Assembly: GCA_031425695.1 (NCBI GenBank)
Contig: JANPJV010000019.1
Location: 1 to 6,379 of the forward strand
Length of the DNA: 6,379 nt
Direction of reading: 5' to 3'
From: JANPJV01 sp031425695
GTDB lineage: Bacteria; Pseudomonadota; Gammaproteobacteria; Xanthomonadales; SZUA-5
The notes under the pieces are model-generated. The model made no database searches. It was not told where the DNA came from and was given only the letters and a program-made list of their open reading frames with translations. This document shows positions 1-6,379 of this stretch, one piece after another. Position numbers and translations under genes: made by a program. The first letter of the stretch is position 1, and each line of letters begins with the position of its first letter.

Positions 1-30
1 TTATTGAATCCGGAAACAAAAGCATCCAAA

Positions 31-47
31 GCGGCGCGGAGCGCCGC
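31..47 (-). terminator. Hairpin after the FadL-like gene, possible terminator
   Basis: A perfect 7-bp G/C stem (GCGGCGC / GCGCCGC) with a 3-base loop lies 10 bases past the stop codon of the minus-strand barrel gene. Read on the minus strand, the stem is followed by CTTTGGATGCTTTTGTTTCC, which is T-rich but broken, not a clean U-tract. The position fits an intrinsic terminator; the weak tail leaves open a simple hairpin or a rho-assisted end. Confidence 0.45.
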
Positions 48-57
48 ACTCCAAATA

Positions 58-1329
58 TCAGAAGCGCACGACCCCCGACGCCGAATACGTGTCGACCAAG
101 TCAGACAGGTCCGCGGCAAAATCGAGCTGGAATTTCTCGAAGGCCCAGCCGATGCCGATGCTGAAGTGGGTCTCGTCGTCGCCGCGCGGGTAGAGCGCGG
201 CGGCAGCGCACAGGTCGAAATTCAGCGCGCAGTTGCTGGGAGCGCTGGCATCGAAGGCGAGGCGATGGTCAGGGTCACGCCAGACGCCAGCGCGCAGGAA
301 CAGCGGCGTGTTCATCTCCAGCAGCGCGTATTCGACGCCCAGGCGGATCTCGGTGCCGTCGTCGATGGAGAGTGGCGGCAGCGCGCCGTTGAAGACGGTG
401 ACCAGGTTGTCGGAAAGGCGGCTATATTCGATCTGGTTCACGTCGAAGGAGATGAGCCAGGCATCGCTCGGACGGTAGGCGAGACCGAGGCTGAGCACAT
501 GCGGCACCTTGAAGCCGGGCGTGAACTCGAGCTCGCCGAAAGGCGTGATCAGGAGCTCGTTGCTGGCGGCATAGGAGAAATCGCCACCACTGCGGTAGGC
601 CAGGCCCAGATTGAGCTTCGGCGTGATCGACCACAGCGCGCCGAATGAAAAGATCAGGTCGTCGTCATTGCCACTCTGCCGCTGCACGGTGATTGGCGGA
701 TCGTCGCGCTCGGTGATCGAGTCGATCGAGAAGTCCGAATAGGCGATCGCGGCACCGACCGAAAAGACGTCGGACAGCTTGTAGCCGACCGCGAGCCCGA
801 GATTTTCGATCTGGTAGGAAATGCTGCCGCGCGCGGCCGGGTACTGGTCGAAGAAGTTGCCATTGGCATCCACGAACTCGATCGGCGCGGCGTCGAGCTG
901 CCCGTCAAAATCACCGGTGCGGTGGTAATACACCGCAAGCGTGGCGCGCTCGAACGGATAGACAAAGGAGGCGAAGGACGCCTGCGTGACCGAATCGGAC
1001 TCGGCGTCTTCGCCAACGCCGGCCGAGCTGAAGGGGTTGTTGACGACCTCGCCACCCGAAACGAACGGCGTGTCGAAGCCGGTGTGCCGCAGCTCCAGCC
1101 CCATTTCCGGCGAACGCAGGATGGTGAGGCCCGCCGGGTTGGCATAGGCAGCCGTGGCATCGTCGGCAAGGCCGGTGAACGCTCCGCCCAACGCGAGCGA
1201 ACGTGCGCCCGGGTTGGAGAAACTGAACTGCAACGCCCGATTGACCTCATCGTCGCTGATCGCGGCAGCAGACAGCGGGACCAGAGCCAGACTTGCGGCA
1301 AGTGCACGAACGAGTGGGCTTTCACGCAT
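58..1329 (-). CDS. FadL/OMPP1-type outer membrane transport protein
   Basis: This encodes a 423-residue outer-membrane beta-barrel of the OMPP1/FadL/TodX kind, a family that passes hydrophobic compounds such as long-chain fatty acids or aromatics across the outer membrane. Residues 1-23 form a Sec signal peptide (MRESPLVRALAASLALVPLSAAA), probably cut before Ile24. The mature N-terminus has the family hallmark: NPGARSLALGGAF at 39-51, then LADDATAAYANPAGL at 54-68. The rest alternates short amphipathic strands with polar loops and ends in VVRF, the C-terminal Phe expected for BAM-dependent insertion. Cys367 and Cys374 sit close together in a late loop and could form a disulfide. An upstream ATG at 1374 would add 15 mostly Arg residues before the signal peptide; I reject it because the ATG at 1329 gives a clean signal peptide and has GGGGGA six bases before it. 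The substrate cannot be told from sequence, and PorV/PorQ-like relatives share the N-terminal motif. Confidence 0.85.
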   Translation of the reverse strand: MRESPLVRALAASLALVPLSAAAISDDEVNRALQFSFSNPGARSLALGGAFTGLADDATAAYANPAGLTILRSPEMGLELRHTGFDTPFVSGGEVVNNPFSSAGVGEDAESDSVTQASFASFVYPFERATLAVYYHRTGDFDGQLDAAPIEFVDANGNFFDQYPAARGSISYQIENLGLAVGYKLSDVFSVGAAIAYSDFSIDSITERDDPPITVQRQSGNDDDLIFSFGALWSITPKLNLGLAYRSGGDFSYAASNELLITPFGELEFTPGFKVPHVLSLGLAYRPSDAWLISFDVNQIEYSRLSDNLVTVFNGALPPLSIDDGTEIRLGVEYALLEMNTPLFLRAGVWRDPDHRLAFDASAPSNCALNFDLCAAAALYPRGDDETHFSIGIGWAFEKFQLDFAADLSDLVDTYSASGVVRF

Positions 1330-1372
1330 GGGTTGTCCCCCGGGGCATCGACGGCGGCGCCGCCTGCGCAGC

Positions 1373-1401
1373 ACGCTATCGAAGGGTTAAGTGGCCGTCA
1401 A
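1373..1401 (-). promoter_or_regulatory. Sigma70-like promoter for the FadL-like gene
   Basis: On the minus strand there is a -35 hexamer TTGACG (1401-1396), a spacer of exactly 17 bases, and a -10 hexamer TAGCGT (1378-1373). The -35 matches consensus at five of six positions; the -10 matches only at T, A and the final T. Transcription would start near 1366 and leave a leader of about 37 bases. That leader contains a perfect 12-base palindrome, GGCGGCGCCGCC (1353-1364), and the Shine-Dalgarno GGGGGA (1341-1336). The prediction rests on spacing and hexamer match only. Confidence 0.45.
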
Positions 1402-1458
1402 TGGCGGGGGTGCGGAAGATCCTGGACACAACGCGCCGACCCAGCTGTGAAAAGCCTC

Positions 1459-1558
1459 GACGCAAAGGAACGCAAAAGGAAGCGCAAAGGAATAGCCCAG
1501 CAAACGAATGCTCCCTTTGCGCCCCTTTGCTCGCATTACCTTTGCGTTCCTTTGCGTC
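1459..1558. repeat. Imperfect palindrome of CGCAAAGG-type units
   Basis: The outer arms are a perfect 18-base inverted repeat: GACGCAAAGGAACGCAAA at 1459-1476 and its reverse complement at 1541-1558. Further units lie inside: GCGCAAAGG at 1482-1490 on the left, and CCCTTTGCGC (1513-1522) and CCTTTGC (1524-1530) on the right. Translating either strand across it gives the same peptide start, DAKERK, as expected of an inverted repeat and not of a gene. I recall similar GCAAAGG-rich palindromes as dispersed intergenic repeats in many environmental bacterial genomes; that is memory, not a search. It occupies a third of the intergenic region between two divergent genes and could fold into a long hairpin if transcribed. 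No transposase or target-site duplication is visible. Confidence 0.8.
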
Positions 1559-1619
1559 AAAAAATCCAGCTTCGTCAGGCATACAGCATTGTGGTGAAAT
1601 GTACCGTCTCGAGGCGTGC

Positions 1620-1632
1620 AGGATGCGGCGTG
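1620..1632 (+). promoter_or_regulatory. Ribosome-binding site and GTG start of the FHA-phosphatase gene
   Basis: AGGA at 1620-1623 is followed by a 6-base spacer and GTG at 1630. The FHA fold begins almost at once (LLRIVD at residues 3-8), so this start gives a complete domain without an odd extension. Other in-frame GTG codons at 1591 and 1594 have no comparable upstream purine-rich site. Confidence 0.6.
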
Positions 1633-2721
1633 TCCCTATTGCGCATTGTCGATCAGCACCAGCAGTTGCAGGTTTTCGATCTCGCCGAGGGCGGGACGTT
1701 CGGGCGTGATCCGGGCGCCGATTTCGTGGTCAATCATCCGACCGTATCGCGCCGCCATGTTGCCTTCAACGTGCGGGCGGGCGAGGTCGAGATGCAGGAT
1801 CTCGACAGTGCCAACGGAACTGCGGTCAACGGGCGCGCACTCGACCGCCGCCCCTATCTCCTCCAGCACGGCGACCAGCTGCGCTTTGGCGCGCTCGAGG
1901 CCAGTTTTCATTCGGTTGCGGGCGATAGCGACGACACGCTCAAACGCAGGGCCGCGGCCAAGGGCTCCCGGTCGGAAACCGCGCCCACCGAAAGCCTGCT
2001 CGAACACCAGATGCGTCTCGGAAGGCTCGCGCAACGGCGCATGCTGGTGGATCGGCCGCCGCAGATCGAAGGCTACGAGCTCGCCCACCTGCTGCTGCCG
2101 GCGCTCGGCGTCGGTGGGGATTTCATTCACTGGAGCTTACGGCCGGACGGCCGCCATGCGCTGGTCATCGGCGACGTCTGCGGCAAGGGTGTGCCGGCCG
2201 CGCTGTACATGGCGTACGTGAGCGGCCTGCTGCACGAGATCGTGCCGACTGCGCAGAGCGCCGTCGACATGCTCGAACGCGCCAACCGGGCGCTGCATCC
2301 GATTCTGGAACCGGGCATGTTCGTCACCGCACTCGCCGTGCTGCTCGACCCGACCGAGCACGAGATCGAGTTCGCCTGCGCCGGCCACGGCCCCGCCCTG
2401 ATCAAGCGCTGCGACGGCACCATCGTCGAGACCACCCTCCCGCCCGGGCTCGCACTCGGACTCGGCGCCACCGCCGATATCGGCAGCGGCAGCAGCTATC
2501 TCAAGCAGGAAGAGCTGTTGTGTGTCTTCACCGATGGCGTCGAAGAGGCGGTCGATGCCAGCGGCGAGGAGTTCAATCGCTGGCGCGTGCTCGACACGCT
2601 GACCCGCGCCGCCGGCGCCATAGACGCCGCGCGCCGCCTGCATTCCGCCGTGGCACGCCACAGCGAGGGCATGCACCAGCACGACGACATCAGCGTGGTG
2701 ACATTGGAGCGGCGAGCTTGA
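1630..2721 (+). CDS. FHA domain fused to SpoIIE/PP2C-type Ser/Thr phosphatase
   Basis: This encodes a 363-residue cytoplasmic signalling protein with no signal peptide or membrane segment. Residues 3-95 form an FHA domain, which binds phosphothreonine peptides; its hallmarks are GR at 25-26, SRRH at 40-43 and NGTAVNG at 62-68. After a polar linker (about 96-125) comes a SpoIIE/RsbU-like PPM phosphatase at about 140-360. The acidic metal-binding motifs are all present: GGDF with Asp164, GDVCGKG with Asp182, FTDGVEE with Asp302 and HDD with Asp352-Asp353. AGHGPAL begins at residue 251. The enzyme should therefore be active and remove phosphate from Ser/Thr, for instance on an anti-sigma-factor antagonist (STAS) or a kinase target. 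The FHA module would bring it to a phosphorylated partner. No kinase, STAS or anti-sigma gene lies in the window, so the partner is unknown. The open frame runs upstream to 922, but that part is antisense to the FadL-like gene and crosses its promoter, so it is not coding. I see no convincing promoter in the 71 bases after the upstream repeat. Confidence 0.9.
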   Translation: MSLLRIVDQHQQLQVFDLAEGGTFGRDPGADFVVNHPTVSRRHVAFNVRAGEVEMQDLDSANGTAVNGRALDRRPYLLQHGDQLRFGALEASFHSVAGDSDDTLKRRAAAKGSRSETAPTESLLEHQMRLGRLAQRRMLVDRPPQIEGYELAHLLLPALGVGGDFIHWSLRPDGRHALVIGDVCGKGVPAALYMAYVSGLLHEIVPTAQSAVDMLERANRALHPILEPGMFVTALAVLLDPTEHEIEFACAGHGPALIKRCDGTIVETTLPPGLALGLGATADIGSGSSYLKQEELLCVFTDGVEEAVDASGEEFNRWRVLDTLTRAAGAIDAARRLHSAVARHSEGMHQHDDISVVTLERRA

Positions 2722-2722
2722 A

Positions 2723-2821
2723 AGCGGGTTTTCGGTTTCGGTTTTCGGTTGAAAGCCAGGCCCCCCGATCCGCCTGCTTTGCTCCTCTCTGAAAACTGAA
2801 AACCGAAAACCAAAAACCGCT
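2723..2821. repeat. Imperfect palindrome of GGTTTTC-type units
   Basis: The left arm (2723-2750) begins AGCGGGTTTTCGGTTTCGG. The right arm (about 2791-2821), read as reverse complement, begins AGCGGTTTTTGGTTTTCGG. The arms agree along most of their length with a few substitutions and a one-base gap, around a loop of about 40 bases. Each arm is itself a short tandem of G(G)TTTTC units. The element starts directly after the phosphatase stop codon and occupies half of the 200-base gap before the next gene. Its RNA could fold into a hairpin and protect or end the upstream transcript, but it lacks a terminal U-run. Repeats of this GAAAACCGAAAACC type are, as I recall, common dispersed intergenic elements. 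It shares no sequence with the CGCAAAGG palindrome upstream. Confidence 0.75.
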
Positions 2822-2921
2822 CCACCCAATCAGACCACCTGACCACCCGCCCGAGCGGTACCGCAATCCGGTGGTTTTGGGGGTACGCTAATGTCCTGCC
2901 TGCCGACTCAGGAACCGTATC

Positions 2922-5900
2922 GTGAAAAAGATCCTTCTCGCGGCACTGTGCATGTTGGCTGGCCTCGACGCATCGGCAGCAGCCCGGAGCAATCATCCCA
3001 ACCCGGTCGACAGCGCTGCCGCCAAGGCCAGTAATGCAAACCTCAGCAATGTCACGAGCTCAGCCGACAACTGTGGCGGGGTGCGCTACAACGCGACATT
3101 GACATTCGCAGCTACGGTCAACGACGGCGGCGGCCTCGACACCGTCTGGTTCGTGATCTTCGACGACAACACCGAAAAGTTCGCGCAGTCGTTTTCTGCG
3201 CCGGTCGGGCAGCTTGGCACGTTTGCGATCGCGGCCGAGTATCCCGGTGGCATCGGCCAGGCGGCACCCGGCATCGGCATCTATGTCGGCGAAACCCGAG
3301 GCAGCGGTGCGCTGATCACGATGGATCCGTTCATCCCGAGCTCGATCGGCGGCTGCACCATCGGTGGCACTGCCCCGCAAGTCAATTACAGTCCAGCGGC
3401 GGGCACGACGATCGCATTCCCGGCCTCGGGCATTGGACCCTCGATCACCGTGAGCAATGGCGGTGGCGGCACCGGCTCCGGTCCGGCTGCAACGAGCTCG
3501 GTGTTCAACTGCCTGATCTCGACCAGCGCAGCATTCCCGACTGCGAGCTTCAACCCGGCCATCAACCTGGTCGGCAGCGGAACACCGGCGCCCGCCGCCA
3601 TCATCCTGCCCAACTGCGTGCCACAGTCGGCACCGCAGAACGCGAACCTGAGCTGCACCGAGCGCCGTGGCTCGGTCGAGAGCGGCAGCACGGTCCAGCG
3701 CAGCTGGACGCTGACCTGCCCGAGCGGCGCACCGACGCCGGTACCGAGCATTTCGCAACCGCGCATCGAGAGCGCCGCGCTCAACGGCGGCGTGCCCAAC
3801 GGCCCGAGCCGCAAGGCGGTTGCCTCGCGCAACGCACTGCGCGTGAGCTTCATGTCCGACGCCAGCGATCTTGTGGCTGGCGACACCAACGGACGCACCG
3901 ATATCTTCCTGCGCGACCGCGTCACCAATGCCGCCACGCGTGTCAGCGCCGTGGCCGAGAGCTTGAATGGCGGTGCCGCCGAGTCCTTCAGCGATCCCGC
4001 CATTTCCGCCGACGGTACGCGCGTCGCGTTTTCGGGGTCCAGCGGCCAGATCTATGCAATGGTCAACGGCGCCGGCCAGCGCGTCAGCGTCAATTCGGCG
4101 GGCGTCATCGGCAACGGTGTTTCCGGGCGCCCGATCGTTCCTGGCACCGGCGGCCTGGTGTTCTTCGATTCGCTCGCGAACAACCTGCTGGTGATCCCGG
4201 ACACCAATTCCACGGCCGACATCTTCGCCAAGAACCTGAGCAGCGGCGAAGTCATCCTGATCTCGCGCGGCCAGAATGGCGAGCCGGCCGACGGCCCGAG
4301 CTCCACGCCACATGCCTCCGACGACGGCCAGACCATCGTCTTTCACACGCTGGCGGAAAACATCGCTGCCGCGCCCCCGGTGGTGACCGCCCCATTCGCA
4401 CAGAACTTCGATGGGGTCACCGCACCCGTGCTGCCCGCCGGCTGGACCGCCAGCAATCCGGTCACCGGCAACAGCATCCGCTGGGCCACCAGCAACAGCG
4501 GGACGCCGGCTGCGCATACCGCCCCGAACTACGCGCGGATCGATGACCAGTCCGGCATTTCCGACAAGGTCCTGGAGAGCCCCGCGGTCACCGTGACCAG
4601 CGTCCCGGCGACCTTGAGCTTCCAGCGATATGTGCAAGTCGAAGTGGGTTTCGACGGCATGGTGCTGGAAATCTCGATCAACGGCGGCGCCTTCACCGAC
4701 GCGGTCGCCGCCGGCGGCAGCTTCACGGCCGGCGGCTACGACGGCCAGATCTCGACCGGATTCCAGAGCCCGATCGCTGGCCGCAACGCCTGGACTCAGC
4801 GCACGGCCTCCTACATGGCGAGCACCTACACGCTGCCCGCCAGTGCTCCGACCGGGGCCAGCGTACGTTTCCGCTGGCGCATGGTTACCGATGCCTCGGT
4901 CGGCGACGCGGGAGCGCACATCGACAGCGTCACTTCGACCAATCTCCGCCCGCCGACGAGTGTGGCCGACAAGGCGGGCACCATCCAGCAGGCGATGATG
5001 ATGCGTGGCGGTGGCTTCGGGCAGACGCGCATCTACCTCAGCCGCAATCGCGCGACCGGCGCGCTCGGCAATGGCAACAGCATCAACATCAAGGTGACGC
5101 CGGACGGGCGCTTCGGCGTCTTCGAATCGCTGGCGAGCAATCTCATCGATGGTGATGCCAATGCCGTCAGCGACATCTATCGATTCGAGATCATCAACAA
5201 CCAGTTGGGCGGCCTGCAGCGCATGTCGGTGTCGAAGACCGGCGTCGAGGCCAATGGCGCCAGCCGCAACGCGAGCATCTCGGACGATGGCCAGACCATC
5301 ACCTTCGAGACCGATGCGACCAACCTCGTGTTGCCGGACAGCAACGGCAGCACCGACATCATGGTCAAGTTCGTCGCCACGGGTGATGTCGCCCGGCAGG
5401 TGCTCACCACCACCACCGCCGAGCCGAACGGTTCGAGCAACCTGCCCTCGATTTCGGGTGACGGCACCACCGTGTTCTTTGGCTCCGGCGCGTCCAACCT
5501 GGTCCCGGGCGACACCAACAGCACCACCGACATGTTCTCGGCGCGGATCAGCACGGGCGCCGCCGCGGACGAGCCGAGCTTCACCGCCTTCGCCCTGCCA
5601 CCGCCGTCTGGCTTCCCCAACTGCCCGGGTGGTTACTTCACGGCCGTGGTCGATGACGGCCCGAGTTCGGGCATTACCAACGGCATCTTCGGCCTGGCAT
5701 TGACCTTGAACGCACCCGGCACGCAACTGCTCGATGGCGGGCTCAACTTCGGTGGCCTGCTCGATGGCAGCCAGGCGGCCTTTGCCGGATTCAATGTGCA
5801 GAATCCCAGGGCGGAGCAACAGCGCCTCAACCTGTCGATCACCGGCAACGCCGCGAGCAGCCTCAGCAGCACGCTGCCCGTGCGCATCCGGGTCATTCGC

Positions 5901-6314
5901 CAGCCCGCCGCCGGCGTCAACGAAACCATCTACGAAACGGTGACCACGCTCAGCCTGGCAACCCCATTCAATCACTCGATCAACATCACGCCGGGATTCC
6001 ACGTGGTCACGCTTGGGCCCGAAGGCACAGCCAGCGTCCCTGGCGGCGCCGCCGATGGCCAGGCCTATATCTCGCTCACCACGAGCTTCCTCGACCGTCC
6101 CGGTGGTGGCTTCTTCGCCGGCGTGATCGTGGGTGGCTACCATGCCGCACCGCCGTTCGGTGACAACTCCGGCTTCGCGGCTTTCTGCCTCGGCACGCCG
6201 CACGCCGCCAGCGCCAGCCTGCTCTCGGCCCCGACCTACGGCATCACTGGCGCCCGCGACCTGCGCCTGCGCCTGCTCGACCATGCCCGCCGCACGGTGC
6301 TGACCACGCCTTGA
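2922..6314 (+). CDS. Large exported protein: beta-propeller with nested MAM-like domain
   Basis: This encodes an 1130-residue exported protein of unknown role, without a catalytic motif I recognise. Residues 1-19 form a Sec signal peptide (MKKILLAALCMLAGLDASA). The GTG start is set by the signal peptide and by AGGA eight bases upstream (2910-2913). Residues about 45-148 form a beta-rich module bounded by Cys51 and Cys145. Residues about 152-272 form a second one with Cys197, Cys232, Cys245 and Cys266. A TolB/PD40-like propeller follows at about 280-482 and 675-880, with blades reading roughly NG-S--P-IS-DG--V-F then ASNLV-GDTN---DIF. Its DTN loops start at Asp321, 427, 745, 806 and 864. Between the halves lies a jelly roll (about 489-672) with FDG at 496-498, PAGW, and HIDSV near 668, as in MAM-like or choice-of-anchor-J domains. 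The C-terminal domain (about 890-1100) carries Cys901 and Cys1089, then ARDLRLRLLD. The mature chain has eight Cys, which suggests periplasmic or extracellular disulfides. A binding, adhesion or surface role is inference. No sorting tag or transmembrane anchor is evident. Confidence 0.85.
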   Translation: MKKILLAALCMLAGLDASAAARSNHPNPVDSAAAKASNANLSNVTSSADNCGGVRYNATLTFAATVNDGGGLDTVWFVIFDDNTEKFAQSFSAPVGQLGTFAIAAEYPGGIGQAAPGIGIYVGETRGSGALITMDPFIPSSIGGCTIGGTAPQVNYSPAAGTTIAFPASGIGPSITVSNGGGGTGSGPAATSSVFNCLISTSAAFPTASFNPAINLVGSGTPAPAAIILPNCVPQSAPQNANLSCTERRGSVESGSTVQRSWTLTCPSGAPTPVPSISQPRIESAALNGGVPNGPSRKAVASRNALRVSFMSDASDLVAGDTNGRTDIFLRDRVTNAATRVSAVAESLNGGAAESFSDPAISADGTRVAFSGSSGQIYAMVNGAGQRVSVNSAGVIGNGVSGRPIVPGTGGLVFFDSLANNLLVIPDTNSTADIFAKNLSSGEVILISRGQNGEPADGPSSTPHASDDGQTIVFHTLAENIAAAPPVVTAPFAQNFDGVTAPVLPAGWTASNPVTGNSIRWATSNSGTPAAHTAPNYARIDDQSGISDKVLESPAVTVTSVPATLSFQRYVQVEVGFDGMVLEISINGGAFTDAVAAGGSFTAGGYDGQISTGFQSPIAGRNAWTQRTASYMASTYTLPASAPTGASVRFRWRMVTDASVGDAGAHIDSVTSTNLRPPTSVADKAGTIQQAMMMRGGGFGQTRIYLSRNRATGALGNGNSINIKVTPDGRFGVFESLASNLIDGDANAVSDIYRFEIINNQLGGLQRMSVSKTGVEANGASRNASISDDGQTITFETDATNLVLPDSNGSTDIMVKFVATGDVARQVLTTTTAEPNGSSNLPSISGDGTTVFFGSGASNLVPGDTNSTTDMFSARISTGAAADEPSFTAFALPPPSGFPNCPGGYFTAVVDDGPSSGITNGIFGLALTLNAPGTQLLDGGLNFGGLLDGSQAAFAGFNVQNPRAEQQRLNLSITGNAASSLSSTLPVRIRVIRQPAAGVNETIYETVTTLSLATPFNHSINITPGFHVVTLGPEGTASVPGGAADGQAYISLTTSFLDRPGGGFFAGVIVGGYHAAPPFGDNSGFAAFCLGTPHAASASLLSAPTYGITGARDLRLRLLDHARRTVLTTP

Positions 6315-6341
6315 TCAGGTTCGGTGGGGAATTTTCGTGGG

Positions 6342-6379
6342 GAAAAAAGCCCCCGGGGGGATACACAAAGGCCCCCCGG
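6342..6379 (+). terminator. Probable rho-independent terminator cut by the window end
   Basis: An A6 run (6343-6348) followed by GCCCCCGGGGGG (6349-6360), an 11-base loop and CCCCCCGG (6372-6379) starts about 30 bases after the stop codon. CCGGGGGG (6353-6360) and CCCCCCGG pair perfectly over 8 bp. The A-run before the left arm suggests a bidirectional terminator whose right arm would continue with G's, then C and a T-run, beyond the window. The T-run is not visible, so this remains a prediction. Confidence 0.55.

Noticed and set aside
4..648. Plus-strand open frame of 214 codons opposite the FadL-like gene
   Set aside because: A shadow of the GC-rich minus-strand gene with Arg/Glu/Ala/Val-rich composition and no domain, while the minus strand encodes a clear barrel protein.
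1459..1558. Possible CRISPR-like or tandem repeat array
   Set aside because: The units are about 8 bases, irregularly spaced and arranged as an inverted pair; there are no equal spacers and no cas genes.
1376..1582. Small minus-strand open frame across the intergenic region
   Set aside because: Most of it translates the palindromic repeat, and the DAKERK peptide appears on both strands because the DNA is an inverted repeat.
922..1629. N-terminal extension of the phosphatase reading frame by 236 codons
   Set aside because: It overlaps the FadL-like gene in antisense, crosses that gene's promoter and the CGCAAAGG palindrome, and encodes no recognisable domain. The FHA domain is complete from the GTG at 1630.
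2870..2900. Promoter-like TTGGGG and GCTAAT before the large exported gene
   Set aside because: The two hexamers are only about 4 bases apart, so they cannot form a sigma70 promoter, and I find no better-spaced pair in this gap.
2922..2954. Possible lipoprotein signal around Cys10 of the exported protein
   Set aside because: The residues before Cys10 (LAAL) put Leu at -1, which does not fit a lipobox, and a normal signal peptidase I site, ASA, follows at 17-19.
3060..6284. A 1074-codon open frame on the minus strand, opposite the large exported protein gene
   Set aside because: Its product is a compositionally monotonous Arg/Ala/Gly/Asp/His mix with no domain or signal peptide. It mirrors the high GC3 of the real gene, which has a signal peptide, an RBS and recognisable repeats.

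Overview
The window is GC-rich with strong G/C preference at third codon positions, and it carries an outer-membrane barrel and secreted proteins with Sec signal peptides, so it comes from a Gram-negative bacterium. The domain style of the large secreted protein (Cys-containing beta-sandwich modules, DTN-type propeller blades, a C-terminal stretch ending near LRLRLLD) reminds me of Xanthomonadales/Lysobacterales such as the Rhodanobacteraceae. That placement is from memory of similar proteins, not from a search.

Layout. A FadL/OMPP1-type outer-membrane channel gene lies on the minus strand (1329 down to 58), with a hairpin just after its stop and a fair sigma70-like promoter before its start. 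A 300-base divergent intergenic region (1330-1629) follows, and 100 bases of it are an imperfect palindrome built from CGCAAAGG units. Next, on the plus strand, is a GTG-started gene (1630-2721) for an FHA domain fused to a SpoIIE/PP2C-type serine/threonine phosphatase. The 200-base gap after it (2722-2921) holds a second, unrelated palindromic repeat built from GGTTTTC-like units. The last gene (2922-6314, plus, GTG start) encodes a 1130-residue exported protein: signal peptide, Cys-containing beta-rich N-terminal modules, a beta-propeller of about seven blades interrupted in blade 4 by a MAM-like/choice-of-anchor-J jelly roll, and a Cys-bounded C-terminal beta domain. The window ends inside what looks like the left half of a rho-independent terminator.

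How the genes relate. There is no sign of one operon. The FadL-like gene diverges from the phosphatase gene, and the large secreted protein gene has its own ribosome-binding site after a 200-base gap containing a repeat. Two genes encode envelope or extracellular proteins and one a cytoplasmic signalling protein; nothing in the sequence links them functionally. I see no CRISPR array, tRNA, rRNA, transposase or phage gene. The points most worth a second look are the two different dispersed-type palindromes on either side of the phosphatase gene and the nested domain inside the propeller.
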